Positions 31,056 through 40,066 are shown, counted from the first letter of the stretch. The stretch: 48,670 nucleotides of DNA from Nocardia rosealba (GCF_020216065.1 NZ_JAIWNA010000011.1:122037-170706); one strand, 5' to 3'. Notes: generated by a model not told the origin, from the letters alone. A program made the numbers and translations.

Positions 31056-33827
31056 ATGGGCCAATCGCGAGTCGTGCAGGAGCAGGAAGCCACCCGGCCG
31101 TTGCGCGAGGACATCCGGTTCCTCGGCGGCATCCTCGGTGAAACCATCCGTGACCACGAAGGACCCGAGGTGTTCGACCTCATCGAGCGGGTCCGCATCG
31201 AGGCGTTCCGGGTGCGTCGCGAGGAAGTGGAGCGCAGTGCCGTCGCCGACATGCTCGACGGCACCCCCACCGAGGTGGCGCTGCCACTGATCCGGGCGTT
31301 CAGCTACTTCGTGCTGCTGGCCAACCTGGCCGAGGACATCCAGCGTGACCGCCGCCGCGCCGCGCACGTGGCGGCGGGTGAACCACCGCAGGACTCCTCG
31401 CTGGCCGCGACCTACGCCAAGCTCGACGCCGCCGACCTCGACGGCGCGAGCGTGGCCGAACAGCTCACCGACGCCCTGGTGTCCCCGGTGATCACCGCGC
31501 ACCCCACCGAGACCCGCAGGCGCACGGTCTTCGACGTGCAGGCCAAGATCACCGCCCTGATGCGGTTGCGGCGCAGGTTCGAGCCCGGCGATCCCGGTTT
31601 GGACGACACCGAACTTCGTATCCGCCGTGAAGTGCTCACCCTGTGGCGCACCGCGCTGATCCGCTTGGCGCGCTTGCGGATTCAGGACGAGATCTCGGTG
31701 GGTCTGCGCTACTACGACCTGACCCTCTACGACGTGATCCCCGCGATCAACGCCGAGGTCCGTGCGGCCCTGCGTTCCCGCTGGCCCGATGTCGACCTGC
31801 TCGAGCGACCGATCCTGCGCCCCGGGTCCTGGATCGGTGGTGACCGTGACGGAAACCCCTATGTGACAGCCGAAGTCGTGCACACCGCCGCCGAGCAGGC
31901 CGCCGCGTACGCCTTCGGCCGCTATCTGGGCGAGCTGGTGGAACTGGAGAAGTCGCTGTCGCAGTCGGCGCGGCTGGTGCGGGTGAGCCCGGCGGTCACC
32001 GCGCTCGCGGAGGCCGGTTACGACGACCCGGCCGTGTTCGCCGACGAGCCGTATCGCCGTGCGCTGCACGCGATCCGGGCACGCCTCAGTGCCACCGCGC
32101 GACGCGCGCTCGACCGCCTCCCGGACAACGGTCTCACCATCGACGCCGAGCCGTACCCCACTCCGCAGGCCGTGCTCGACGACCTGGACGCGATCGATGC
32201 CTCCCTGCGTGACAGCGGTGACGCCCTGCTCGCCGACGATCGCCTCGCCGCCCTGCGCCACGCCGTGGAGACCTTCGGGTTCCACCTGCAGGGCCTCGAC
32301 ATGCGCCAGAACTCCGAGGTGCACGAACAGGTCGTCGCCGAACTGCTCGCCTGGTCCGGTGTGCACCCGGACTACGCAAGCCTGGGTGAAGCCGAACGGG
32401 TAGACCTGCTGGCGTCCGAATTGCTCACGCGCAGGCCACTTCTCGGCCCGAACGCGCGGCTGAGCGAGCTGGCGGCCAAGGAACTCGGTGTGCTGCGCGC
32501 GGCCAAGGACGTGATCGACACCTTCGGTGCCGCCGCCGTCCCGAACTACATCATCAGCATGTGCACCTCGGTGAGCGACATGCTCGAGGCCGCCCTGCTA
32601 CTCAAGGAGGCGGGGATCCTCGACCCCGGCACGCCGGACGGCTCACCGCAGAGCCCGGTCGGGATCGTCCCGCTGTTCGAGACCATCGAGGACCTGGGTG
32701 CGGGCGCGGCGACTCTCGCGGCCGCACTGGAGGTTCCGGTGTACCGCGACCTCGTCGCCGCCGCCGGGATGCGACAGGAAGTGATGCTCGGGTACTCCGA
32801 TTCCAACAAGGACGGCGGGTACCTGGCGGCGAACTGGGCGCTCTACCGCGCCGAACTGGACCTGGTCGAGGTGGCGCGCAAATCGGGAATCCGGTTGCGG
32901 CTCTTCCACGGTCGCGGCGGAACCGTCGGACGTGGTGGTGGTCGCAGCTACGACGCGATCCTCGCTCAGCCCGCCGGCGCCGTGCGCGGGTCGTTGCGGC
33001 TCACCGAACAGGGCGAGGTGATCGCCGCGAAGTACTCCGAATCCGGTGCGGCACACCGCAATCTGGAATCACTCATCGCGGGCACCCTCGAATCCACCCT
33101 GCTCGACGTGGAGGGCCTCGGCGACGACGCCGAACCCGCCTACGAACTGCTCGACGACCTGGCGACCCGGGCCCGCGCCGCCTACGCGCACCTCGTGCAC
33201 GACACCCCCGGCTTCGTGGAGTACTTCCGGCAGTCCACCCCGGTCGCCGAGGTCGGCGACCTCAATATCGGCAGCCGCCCGGCCTCGCGCAAACCCACCA
33301 ATTCGGTGTCGGACCTGCGGGCGATCCCGTGGGTGATGGCCTGGAGCCAGGCCCGCGTCATGCTGCCGGGCTGGTACGGCACCGGCACCGCGCTCGAGGA
33401 CTGGGTGGGTGACGATCCGGCGCGTCTGGCCGGGCTCACCGACCTGTACCAGCGCTGGCCATTCCTGCGCACCGTGCTGTCGAACCTGGCGCAGGTGATG
33501 GCCAAGAGCGACCTCGACATCGCCGCCCGCTACGCCGACCTCGTCGACGACGAGCACCTGCGCGACACGATCTTCGGGATGATCCGCGAGGAACACGCGC
33601 GAACCATCCGCATGTACAAGGCGGTCACCGGGCACGAGGAACTCCTCAGCGACAACCCGTCTTTGGCGGAGTCGATCCACAATCGTTTCCCCTACCTGGA
33701 ACCGCTCAATCAGCTCCAGGTCGATCTGCTGCGTCGGCTGCGCGGGGGTGACGATTCCGAACTGGTGAAGCGGGGCATCCTGCTCACCATGAACGGTCTC
33801 GCCACCGCCCTGCGCAATTCGGGCTAG
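31056..33827 (+). CDS. ppc: Phosphoenolpyruvate carboxylase
   Basis: Makes oxaloacetate from phosphoenolpyruvate and bicarbonate, refilling the TCA cycle. The 923 residues are of normal bacterial length. The catalytic His149 lies in VITAHPTETRRR; the substrate loops are GSWIGGDRDGNP, GYSDSNKDGGYLAANW and FHGRGGTVGRGGG; the chain ends in the conserved -MNGLATALRNSG. It stands as a single gene with its own leaderless promoter. The stop codon is part of a hairpin shared with the convergent peptidase gene 3 bases away. Confidence 0.97.
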   Translation: MGQSRVVQEQEATRPLREDIRFLGGILGETIRDHEGPEVFDLIERVRIEAFRVRREEVERSAVADMLDGTPTEVALPLIRAFSYFVLLANLAEDIQRDRRRAAHVAAGEPPQDSSLAATYAKLDAADLDGASVAEQLTDALVSPVITAHPTETRRRTVFDVQAKITALMRLRRRFEPGDPGLDDTELRIRREVLTLWRTALIRLARLRIQDEISVGLRYYDLTLYDVIPAINAEVRAALRSRWPDVDLLERPILRPGSWIGGDRDGNPYVTAEVVHTAAEQAAAYAFGRYLGELVELEKSLSQSARLVRVSPAVTALAEAGYDDPAVFADEPYRRALHAIRARLSATARRALDRLPDNGLTIDAEPYPTPQAVLDDLDAIDASLRDSGDALLADDRLAALRHAVETFGFHLQGLDMRQNSEVHEQVVAELLAWSGVHPDYASLGEAERVDLLASELLTRRPLLGPNARLSELAAKELGVLRAAKDVIDTFGAAAVPNYIISMCTSVSDMLEAALLLKEAGILDPGTPDGSPQSPVGIVPLFETIEDLGAGAATLAAALEVPVYRDLVAAAGMRQEVMLGYSDSNKDGGYLAANWALYRAELDLVEVARKSGIRLRLFHGRGGTVGRGGGRSYDAILAQPAGAVRGSLRLTEQGEVIAAKYSESGAAHRNLESLIAGTLESTLLDVEGLGDDAEPAYELLDDLATRARAAYAHLVHDTPGFVEYFRQSTPVAEVGDLNIGSRPASRKPTNSVSDLRAIPWVMAWSQARVMLPGWYGTGTALEDWVGDDPARLAGLTDLYQRWPFLRTVLSNLAQVMAKSDLDIAARYADLVDDEHLRDTIFGMIREEHARTIRMYKAVTGHEELLSDNPSLAESIHNRFPYLEPLNQLQVDLLRRLRGGDDSELVKRGILLTMNGLATALRNSG

Positions 33828-33838
33828 GCCCTAGCCCG
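33820..33838. terminator. Hairpin spanning both convergent stop codons
   Basis: CGGGCTAG (33820-33827) pairs with CTAGCCCG (33831-33838) around a 3-base loop. The ppc TAG forms the end of the left arm and the peptidase TAG (minus strand) the start of the right arm, so both genes end inside the stem. It probably acts as a bidirectional terminator, though there is no U-tract. Confidence 0.55.
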
Positions 33839-35330
33839 CGTGACAGGTCGTGTCGTGTTCGGGCATGGTGCCGTCCACCAGGTAGCCGGTGACGACGTCG
33901 GTCGCGCAGGGGTTGGCGCCGAGAACGTAGACCCCGTGCCCACTCCCGTCGACGGTGACCAACCGGGACCGCTGACCGAACTTCTCGTCGAGCAGTTCGC
34001 CGCCGCGTAGCGGGGTGACCGGGTCGCGCTGGTTCTGCACGATCAACACATCGGCCGGGCCGGTGCTGTCGATCCGCACCGGCGGTTCGGAGGGCCCGAG
34101 CTTCCAGTAGGCGCAGGGCATCACGTTCGCGGCGGCCGCGCCGTAGAGCGGGTGCCGTTCCCGGTCCTCGGCGACGGCACGCTGGTAGGCCCCGATGTCC
34201 TCGGGCCATTCGACGTCGTTGCACGTCACGGCCAGAAAGACCGACCAGGCGTTGTCGTACGGCGAAGGCGCGCCCGTGCCCGGCGGGCGGCTGCCCGCCG
34301 GACCTGGACGTCCGGTTTCGAGCAGCGATTTCCAGCTCTCGGCCGCCGACGCGTACAGCGCCGGGCCATAGAGCGTGAAGAAGGTGCCGAACCGGAAGAG
34401 ATTGCCGTCCATCCCGTCCACCGGGTTCGCGTCGAGTCGCTCGGCGAGGGTGAAGTACGTGCGCCGCACCTCTTCCGGTGTGCGGCCGAGGCCGTACGTG
34501 TCGTGGCGGTCGGCGGCCCATTTCGCGAAGTCGGGAAAGGTCTCTTCCATGCCGCGGCCGTACAGGCGCATCCCGTCGTGGTCGAGATGGGTGTCGCCGA
34601 TATTGCTGTCGAGCACGATGCGGTCGGCTCGCTGCGGGAACATCGAGGCGTAGGCGGCGCCCAGCGCGGTGCCGTAGGAGTAGCCGAGGAAGCTGGCCTT
34701 GTCCTCACCCAGTGCTGCCCGGATCCGGTCCAGGTCACGGGCCATATTCGCCGTCGACAGGTAGCGCAACCGGCCCTCGGTGTCGTTGGCCGCGCACTGC
34801 TCGGCGACACCCTGGGCGACTACGGCCCGCTCGGTGACCGCCGCGTCGTTCACCGCATACGGCGGGATATTGCCGAAGTACGTCTGATCATCGGTGAACC
34901 CGCAGCTCACCGGTGCCGAATGCCCTACCCCGCGCGTATCCATTCCGATCACGTCATAGCTGTCCAGCACATCGGCCGGCAGTCCATGAGCAGCAAGGAA
35001 CTTGGGCTGGTCCAAGCCCGCACCACCCGGACCGCCGGGGTTGAGCAACAACACTCCGCGTCGCTTGTCCGGGTTCTTACTCGCCAGCCGCGAGATCGTG
35101 ATCTCGATGTGCGCGCCCTCGGGCTCGCTGTAGTTCGAGGGCACCGGCACGGTGGCGCACTGCAACTGGGCAGGCCCGGCCGCTGGATCTTCGACCCCCT
35201 CCGGGCATGGGCCCCAGCGCACCTGCGCTGAGAGGTCTTCGGTCGGCTGCGCGGCCACGATGGGCGCCCCGACCAGTGCTCCGGTGAGGCCGAGCACGGC
35301 AAGCAAGCTCCGGGTCCGGTGTCGATTCAT
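33831..35330 (-). CDS. Secreted TAP-like peptidase (tripeptidyl aminopeptidase/SlpD family)
   Basis: A 499-residue exported serine hydrolase. A signal peptide of about 27 residues ends in VAAQ. The oxyanion segment is NPGGPGGAG (97-105), the nucleophile Ser218 in GYSYGT, the Asp in NQRDPVTP and the His in GSGHGVY. A C-terminal TAP-like domain (with paired Cys) completes the family layout known from Streptomyces Tap and SlpD/E. It trims N-terminal peptides outside the cell. GGGAG lies 9 bases before the ATG. It is a single gene, divergent from the sensor kinase. Confidence 0.9.
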   Translation of the reverse strand: MNRHRTRSLLAVLGLTGALVGAPIVAAQPTEDLSAQVRWGPCPEGVEDPAAGPAQLQCATVPVPSNYSEPEGAHIEITISRLASKNPDKRRGVLLLNPGGPGGAGLDQPKFLAAHGLPADVLDSYDVIGMDTRGVGHSAPVSCGFTDDQTYFGNIPPYAVNDAAVTERAVVAQGVAEQCAANDTEGRLRYLSTANMARDLDRIRAALGEDKASFLGYSYGTALGAAYASMFPQRADRIVLDSNIGDTHLDHDGMRLYGRGMEETFPDFAKWAADRHDTYGLGRTPEEVRRTYFTLAERLDANPVDGMDGNLFRFGTFFTLYGPALYASAAESWKSLLETGRPGPAGSRPPGTGAPSPYDNAWSVFLAVTCNDVEWPEDIGAYQRAVAEDRERHPLYGAAAANVMPCAYWKLGPSEPPVRIDSTGPADVLIVQNQRDPVTPLRGGELLDEKFGQRSRLVTVDGSGHGVYVLGANPCATDVVTGYLVDGTMPEHDTTCHAG

Positions 35331-35545
35331 CTGTTGCTACTCCCCGACGAAATGGCGCCTACCACGAGCAGACCGTCAGCGGGGGCTCGTGTCCGGCTGG
35401 TACATGACCGAGTCTGTCGAGTCCGCGCCGCAGGCACATCGCCCCGGCGGCGGCGAGCGTGTTCGACGAAAGTCGAGTCGGCTATTCGCCCCGGGTCGAG
35501 CACATCTCAGCCGCTGGGTGGGTGCTCCAAGCTGGTCGTCGTCGC

Positions 35546-35551
35546 GATAAT
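35546..35551 (+). promoter_or_regulatory. -10 box GATAAT of the kinase gene (leaderless)
   Basis: GATAAT matches TATAAT at five of six bases and lies 6 bases before the GTG at 35558. Confidence 0.5.
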
Positions 35552-35557
35552 GGCCGG

Positions 35558-36742
35558 GTGGACACCGACGGCCCGGCACGACTCGGGGTATGGCAGCAGA
35601 CCTGGCGGCTGACGGCGGCCGCGGCAATCGGCGCCGCCCTCTGGTTCTCCGTCGCCGCCGTACTGCCCGCAGGTTGTACGGCCGACACATGTTCCTGGCT
35701 GGTGACCGGTGATCCGCTGATCGCACTCGGCTGCCTGGCGGTGCTGCCGTGGCGGCGCCGGTTCCCGTTCACCGTCGCCCTGGTGGTCGTGATCGCCTCG
35801 GCCGCGTCGGCGCTCGCCACCGGTGCCGCGCTGCTTGCACTGTGTTCGCTGTCCACCCGTCGCCGTCCGGTCGAGATCGCTGTGGTCGTTGCGGCGTATG
35901 TGACGGCGGCGCAGTTCGCTCAGGGTCTCTACCCGGTCGACACCCCGCCCGCCCCGGTCTGGCTGCAATTCGCACTGACGGTCTCGACCGCGGGGATCGC
36001 CGTGGCCACCGGCGTGGCCATCGAGGCCCGCCGCGTCGAAGTGCGATCGCTGCGCGAACGCGCCGACAGCGCCGAACGCGAACAGGGTGCCCGGGCGGCC
36101 CAGGCACGGGCCACCGAACGCAACCGGATCGCCCGCGAAATGCACGATGTGCTCGCCCACCGTATCTCGCTGGTCGCCATGCAAGCCGGCGTCCTCGACC
36201 ACCGTGAAGACCTCTCGGCCGAGGAGAAGCGCATGCTGATCCGAGGTATCGCCGACGGTTCCCGTCAAGCGCTGGAAGAACTTCGGGATGTCCTCGGCGT
36301 CCTCCGTGCCGACCCCGACCGCCCCGAACCACCGCAACCCACCTTGGACCGGATCCCGGAACTCGTGGCCGACGCCCGGTCGTCGGGCTTGGACGTGACG
36401 CTCGCCAGCACGGTGACCGACACCCCACCCGAGACCGTGGGGCGGACGGGCTACCGGGTGATCCAGGAAGGGCTGACGAATGCGGCCAAGCATGCCCCGG
36501 ACGCGGAGGTCCGCATCACGGTTGACGGGACACCCGGCGGCGAGCTGCACGTCAGCGTCCGGAATTCGGCGGGTGCCACCGCCGTCGCCCGGCCACCGGC
36601 CTCGGGCTTCGGGCTCCTCGGCCTCGCCGAACGCATCACCCTCGCAGGCGGAACACTCGACCACCACCACACCTCCGACAACGGGTACGTTCTCACCGCG
36701 CAACTTCCCTGGCCGGAGCACGACCACGAGAAAAGAGCATGA
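35558..36742 (+). CDS. NarL-type two-component sensor histidine kinase
   Basis: A 394-residue membrane kinase. About five membrane segments fill residues 15-150, with little outside sequence, as in intramembrane-sensing kinases. A coiled coil (SLRERADSAEREQGARAAQA) leads to the HisKA_3 domain with the phospho-acceptor His196 in REMHDVLAHR, then an ATPase domain with NAAKHAP and GFGLLGLAERI. The GTG at 35558 is chosen from the -10 box 6 bases upstream; the frame opens 99 bases earlier. It lies directly before its response regulator. The signal is unknown. Confidence 0.92.
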   Translation: MDTDGPARLGVWQQTWRLTAAAAIGAALWFSVAAVLPAGCTADTCSWLVTGDPLIALGCLAVLPWRRRFPFTVALVVVIASAASALATGAALLALCSLSTRRRPVEIAVVVAAYVTAAQFAQGLYPVDTPPAPVWLQFALTVSTAGIAVATGVAIEARRVEVRSLRERADSAEREQGARAAQARATERNRIAREMHDVLAHRISLVAMQAGVLDHREDLSAEEKRMLIRGIADGSRQALEELRDVLGVLRADPDRPEPPQPTLDRIPELVADARSSGLDVTLASTVTDTPPETVGRTGYRVIQEGLTNAAKHAPDAEVRITVDGTPGGELHVSVRNSAGATAVARPPASGFGLLGLAERITLAGGTLDHHHTSDNGYVLTAQLPWPEHDHEKRA

Positions 36743-37420
36743 GTGCACAGTGATCAGGAGCCGGTGCGCGTCGTCATCGTCGACGACGACCAGTTGGTGC
36801 GGATGGCGCTACGACTCGTCATCGACGGCGAACCGGATCTGACCGTCGTCGCGGAGGCCGCCGACGGTGACACCGCGATCGAGGCGGTGCGAGAACATCG
36901 ACCCGACGTCGTGCTGATGGATGTGCGGATGCCCGGCCGCGACGGCGTCGACACCACCCGGTCCCTGCGCGCGGAGCCGGCCGCGCCCGCGGTGCTCATG
37001 CTGACCACCTTCGACTCCGACGAACTGGTACTCCGTGCACTCCGCGCCGGAGCACTCGGCTTCGTGCTCAAGGACACCCCGCCCGCCCGGATCGCCGACG
37101 CGGTGCGCACCGTCGCGGCCGGCAACCCCGTGCTGTCTCCCACGGTCACGGCGCGGGTGATCGCCGCGGCGACCGGGCCTGGTTCCGCCGAGGCCCGCAG
37201 CGACTCCCGCGACGCCGCGCGGAAACGGCTGGCCGCCCTGTCGGAACGCGAACTCGACACCGCCCGAGCCATCGCGGACGGGCTCGGCAACCCGGAGATC
37301 GCCGCGCGGTTACAGGTCACCGTCGCCACCGTCAAGGCGCACACCAGCAATCTGTTCACCAAACTCGGCCTCGCCAATCGAGTGCAGATCGCACTGTTGG
37401 TTCGCGACGCGGAACGATGA
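36743..37420 (+). CDS. NarL/LuxR-type response regulator
   Basis: A 225-residue regulator. The receiver domain has the acidic pair near 14-16, the phospho-acceptor Asp60 in VLMDVRMPG, the Thr in LMLTTFD and Lys in FVLKDTPP. The LuxR-type HTH begins near ALSERELDTARAIADGLGNPEIAA and includes VTVATVKAHTSNLFTKLGL. It starts with GTG immediately after the kinase stop, so the pair is coupled. Target genes are not evident nearby. Confidence 0.95.
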   Translation: MHSDQEPVRVVIVDDDQLVRMALRLVIDGEPDLTVVAEAADGDTAIEAVREHRPDVVLMDVRMPGRDGVDTTRSLRAEPAAPAVLMLTTFDSDELVLRALRAGALGFVLKDTPPARIADAVRTVAAGNPVLSPTVTARVIAAATGPGSAEARSDSRDAARKRLAALSERELDTARAIADGLGNPEIAARLQVTVATVKAHTSNLFTKLGLANRVQIALLVRDAER

Positions 37421-37432
37421 GACGGAACGCAA

Positions 37433-37465
37433 GTGGGGTGGCACCGCTGTGCGGCACCACCCCAC
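37433..37465. terminator. Terminator between the response regulator and a small secreted peptide gene
   Basis: GTGGGGTGG pairs with CCACCCCAC, two mismatches follow, then CCG pairs with CGG around a short loop. It lies 12 bases after the response-regulator stop and between convergent genes. Confidence 0.7.
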
Positions 37466-37487
37466 CGACTACTTCGACAGGCCTAGG

Positions 37488-37655
37488 TCACAGGCAGACG
37501 CTGACGGTGAGCGGCCCGACCGGGATGCCGGTGCAGATCGACACCGAACCGACGACGGGCGTCGCGGTGGCGGCCGAGGCGGTGCCCGCACCGGTGGCGG
37601 TGACGAACAGGGCGAGCGCGGCGACGGCGAGCGGACGGGCGGTCTTGACGAACAT
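37488..37655 (-). CDS. Small secreted peptide with two cysteines
   Basis: A 55-residue precursor. The ATG at 37655 has GAGGA 7 bases upstream, and a Sec signal peptide runs MFVKTARPLAVAALALF... to about residue 28 (ATGAGTASA). The mature part is about 27 residues, ATATPVVGSVSICTGIPVG and onward, and ends in CL. Its two Cys, about 13 residues apart, could form a loop by disulfide. The longer in-frame start at 37766 would destroy the signal peptide position. No family recognised; secreted peptides of this style are common in Nocardia-like genomes as hypothetical proteins. Confidence 0.72.
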   Translation of the reverse strand: MFVKTARPLAVAALALFVTATGAGTASAATATPVVGSVSICTGIPVGPLTVSVCL

Positions 37656-37686
37656 AGGCTGATCCTCGGGTAGGACGGGTCGAACA

Positions 37687-37702
37687 GGCCCCAGGCGGGG
37701 CC
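37687..37702 (-). terminator. Possible terminator after ridA
   Basis: GGCCCC, a 4-base loop, then GGGGCC form a 6-bp stem, followed on the minus strand by TGTTCG. It lies 60 bases downstream of the kinase-iclR-ridA unit and upstream of the small secreted peptide gene. Confidence 0.45.
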
Positions 37703-37762
37703 CGCCCCATCTCAACACGAGCCCCGCTCCGGTGTCCTTCGCATCGCGGGAAACGCAGTCGC

Positions 37763-38170
37763 TCAATCGGTCACGATCGCCACGGCATCGATCTCCACGA
37801 GCATCTCGGCGCGCGGCAAACCGGTGAACACGGTGGTGCGCGAGGGCAGCACTCCGTCGGTGGTGTGCTTGGTGACGAACTCGCCGTACGCCTCGTTCAT
37901 GATCGCGAAGTCCTCGCGCTTGGTGAGGTACACGCGCAACATCACCACGTCGTCGAAGGTGGCGCCGGACGCGTCGATGATGGCCTTCACGTTCATCAGG
38001 GTGCGGGTGGTCTGGGCGGCCACGTCACCCCGGTGCAGGTACTCGTTGGTTTCCGGGTCGACCGGACCCTGCCCGGAGACCTGGACGAACGGTCCCTTGC
38101 GCACGCCCTGGGAGAAGGTGTGGGCGGGGGCGGGAGCGTCGGAGGTGCGGACGGCGATCTTGTCGGACAT
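37763..38170 (-). CDS. RidA family enamine/imine deaminase
   Basis: A 135-residue RidA/YjgF/UK114 protein. RidA proteins hydrolyse reactive enamines and imines, such as 2-aminoacrylate, released by PLP-dependent dehydratases. It includes FVQVSGQGPVDPETNEY, a VVMLRVYLTKREDFAIMNEAYGEF region and the conserved Arg in LPSRTTV, which binds the carboxylate, then the final EMLVEIDAVAI. The ATG at 38170 has AGGAAAGG upstream. It is the last gene of the kinase-IclR-RidA unit, opposite a PLP-type dehydratase gene, which supports a real metabolic link. Confidence 0.93.
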   Translation of the reverse strand: MSDKIAVRTSDAPAPAHTFSQGVRKGPFVQVSGQGPVDPETNEYLHRGDVAAQTTRTLMNVKAIIDASGATFDDVVMLRVYLTKREDFAIMNEAYGEFVTKHTTDGVLPSRTTVFTGLPRAEMLVEIDAVAIVTD

Positions 38171-38174
38171 TGGT

Positions 38175-38945
38175 TCAGCCTTTCCTCGCGGGGACGGCTC
38201 GGCGGGGATCCCAGCCGAGTTCGGTGGAGATGGCATCGGCGCACGCACGCACCTGGGGCAGCAGTGCGAGCACCTGGTCGTGATCGAGCAGCACATCGGG
38301 CACCGAGACCGACACGGCGGCGACGACATTGCCGATGCCGTCGCGCACAGGAACCCCGATGCAGTTGACGAAACTCTCGTGTTCCTCGTGGTCCTCGGCG
38401 AAGCCTTGGGCGGCAACCCTTTCCAGCTCGGCGAGATATCGCTCCGGCGTACGCAGGGTGCGTGGGGTGAACGGGTGGTAGTCCAAACGTGCTGCCACCG
38501 TGGCCCATTCGGGTCGAGGCAGCGCGGCGACGAGAACCTTGCCGACGGCCGTGCAATGCAGGGGAGCGGGCCTGCCGATGCGCGAGTACATCCGCACCGA
38601 CTGTTCGGCATCGACCTTGTCGATGTAGACCGCGTCGCCGGACTCGTAGGCGGCCAGGTGCACCGTCTGGCCGGTGGTCGTGCCGAGGGCGCTCAGATGC
38701 GGCCTGGCGACCGTGCGCACATCCCGGTTTTCCAGTGCGTGGCTTGCCAATTCGAACATGCGGCTGCCCAGTGAGTAACGGTGTACTGCGTCGCGGACCA
38801 CGAATCGTTCGGCCTGCATGGTCTGCAGCAGCCGCAGCACGGTCGACTTGTGCACCCCGAGCCGACCCGCCAGTTCGTCGAGGGACTGGGAGTCCTCGCC
38901 GAGCGCGATCAGAATGGACAGGGCTCGCGACACGCTTTGACTCAT
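38175..38945 (-). CDS. IclR family regulator of the sugar-acid cluster
   Basis: A 256-residue IclR protein. The winged helix covers residues ~1-60 (SRALSILIALGEDSQSLDELA then RLGVHKSTVLRLLQTM). The ligand-binding GAF-like domain follows, with PLHCTAVGKVLVAALP and the C-terminal FVNCIGVPVRDGIGNVVAAVSVSVP. KdgR-type IclR proteins sense 2-keto-3-deoxygluconate, which fits the pathway here. The ATG at 38945 overlaps the kinase stop (ATGA); the frame is open further upstream. It is followed by ridA after 4 bases. Its operator is probably in the 39974-40118 gap. Confidence 0.93.
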   Translation of the reverse strand: MSQSVSRALSILIALGEDSQSLDELAGRLGVHKSTVLRLLQTMQAERFVVRDAVHRYSLGSRMFELASHALENRDVRTVARPHLSALGTTTGQTVHLAAYESGDAVYIDKVDAEQSVRMYSRIGRPAPLHCTAVGKVLVAALPRPEWATVAARLDYHPFTPRTLRTPERYLAELERVAAQGFAEDHEEHESFVNCIGVPVRDGIGNVVAAVSVSVPDVLLDHDQVLALLPQVRACADAISTELGWDPRRAVPARKG

Positions 38946-39973
38946 GGCCCGATCGTCCCATCTGCTCGCGGTGGATAGGTGAGCCCCGTCCAGGCGTCGT
39001 CGGGAAGCGCGGCCAGTCGCCGGAGTTCCTGGGACGGTGGAAGTTTCGCCGAATCGCCCGAGGCGGTGAGGGTCGCGGCCGCGCACAGGTGCCCGTAGCG
39101 CAGGCGGGTGCGCAGGTCGGCGCCGTGCAACAGCGCCGCGAGGTAGCCGCCGGCGAAAGCGTCACCGGCGCCGATACGTTCGGTGACGGTGAGGTTCAGT
39201 GCGCGAACTTCCACCACGTGATCACCGTCGAAACCGATCGCGGTGTGCTTGTCGTTCTTGACGATCAGCTGCCCGGGTTCGGGGAACAGGCCACGCAGGG
39301 CCGCCGGATCACCGGTACCGAAGATCTCGGTGGCCTCGTCGGCGCCGAGGAACACGACATCGGCGCCACGCACGTGCGCGGCGAGTTCGTCGGCTGCTTC
39401 GCCGATTCGTGAACCCCACACGGCCGGACGGTAATTCAGGTCGAAGCTGACCAGTGAACCGTGTCGTGGGCGGTCGAGCAGGCCACGGGTGAGCGCGCAC
39501 GCCGACTCGGACAGTGCGGGGGTGATGCCGGTGAAGTGCACGAGGTCGGCTCGTGCCAGTGGCGGTGCGTCGAGGTCGGCGGGCGAGAGCGCGCTGGCGG
39601 CCGACCCCGACCGGTAGTAGTGCATACGGCTCTCGCCCCGGGGTAGGTCGTGTGCCGCGTGCGAGCCGCCGCCGCGTTCCTTGATGTAGATGCCGGTCGG
39701 CCGCATCGGGTCGACCGCGACCGCTGCCACGTCCACCCCCGCACTGGCCAGCTCGGCCGTCAGGTAGCGCCCGAACCCGTCGTCACCGACCCGCGACAGC
39801 CACGCCGCCGATATCCCGAGCTGGGCCAGCACCGAGGCCACGTTCGCCTCGGCGCCACCGGCGCAACGTTCGAACATCCCGGAGCGTTCGAGCGGGCCGG
39901 GCTCGGCGACGAGCACCGCCAATCCCTCGCCGACGGTGACCGCCCTGGGCTGTGCCTTTGTTGCGTGGGTCAC
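38942..39973 (-). CDS. PfkB-family sugar kinase, probable 2-keto-3-deoxygluconate kinase
   Basis: A 343-residue PfkB kinase. The N-terminal substrate half begins ALTVGEGLAVL-like (read here as AVTVGEGLAVL) with CAGGAEANVASVLAQLG. The C-terminal PfkB signature is ERIGAGDAFAGGYLAALL, with the catalytic Asp in GAGDAF. The family phosphorylates sugars; the KDG-kinase call comes from its neighbours, chiefly the KDPG aldolase. The GTG at 39973 is chosen for GAAAGG upstream; a longer start at 40036 would run into the promoter region. First gene of the minus-strand unit. Confidence 0.85.
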   Translation of the reverse strand: MTHATKAQPRAVTVGEGLAVLVAEPGPLERSGMFERCAGGAEANVASVLAQLGISAAWLSRVGDDGFGRYLTAELASAGVDVAAVAVDPMRPTGIYIKERGGGSHAAHDLPRGESRMHYYRSGSAASALSPADLDAPPLARADLVHFTGITPALSESACALTRGLLDRPRHGSLVSFDLNYRPAVWGSRIGEAADELAAHVRGADVVFLGADEATEIFGTGDPAALRGLFPEPGQLIVKNDKHTAIGFDGDHVVEVRALNLTVTERIGAGDAFAGGYLAALLHGADLRTRLRYGHLCAAATLTASGDSAKLPPSQELRRLAALPDDAWTGLTYPPRADGTIGP

Positions 39974-40016
39974 CTCGTCGGACCTTTCATGGTTGCGGTC
40001 ACTGCTGTCTGCATGC

Positions 40017-40066
40017 ACAATAACGAGCAGAAACATTCAGTGCAACTTGCGTTGCGCATAGTGCAA
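40017..40066. promoter_or_regulatory. Divergent promoter with candidate IclR operator
   Basis: For the kinase gene: -35 TTGCAC (40045-40040) and -10 TATTGT (40022-40017) on the minus strand, 17 apart. Overlapping and next to it are repeats: TTGCGC-ATA-GTGCAA (40052-40066, five of six bases paired) and GCAAC-TTGC-GTTGC (40042-40055). They are candidate IclR sites. I could not place a convincing plus-strand -10. Confidence 0.45.

Noticed and set aside
37656..37766. Longer N-terminus for the small secreted peptide, from 37766
   Set aside because: It would place 37 polar residues before the signal peptide and run across a hairpin; the ATG at 37655 has a good ribosome site.
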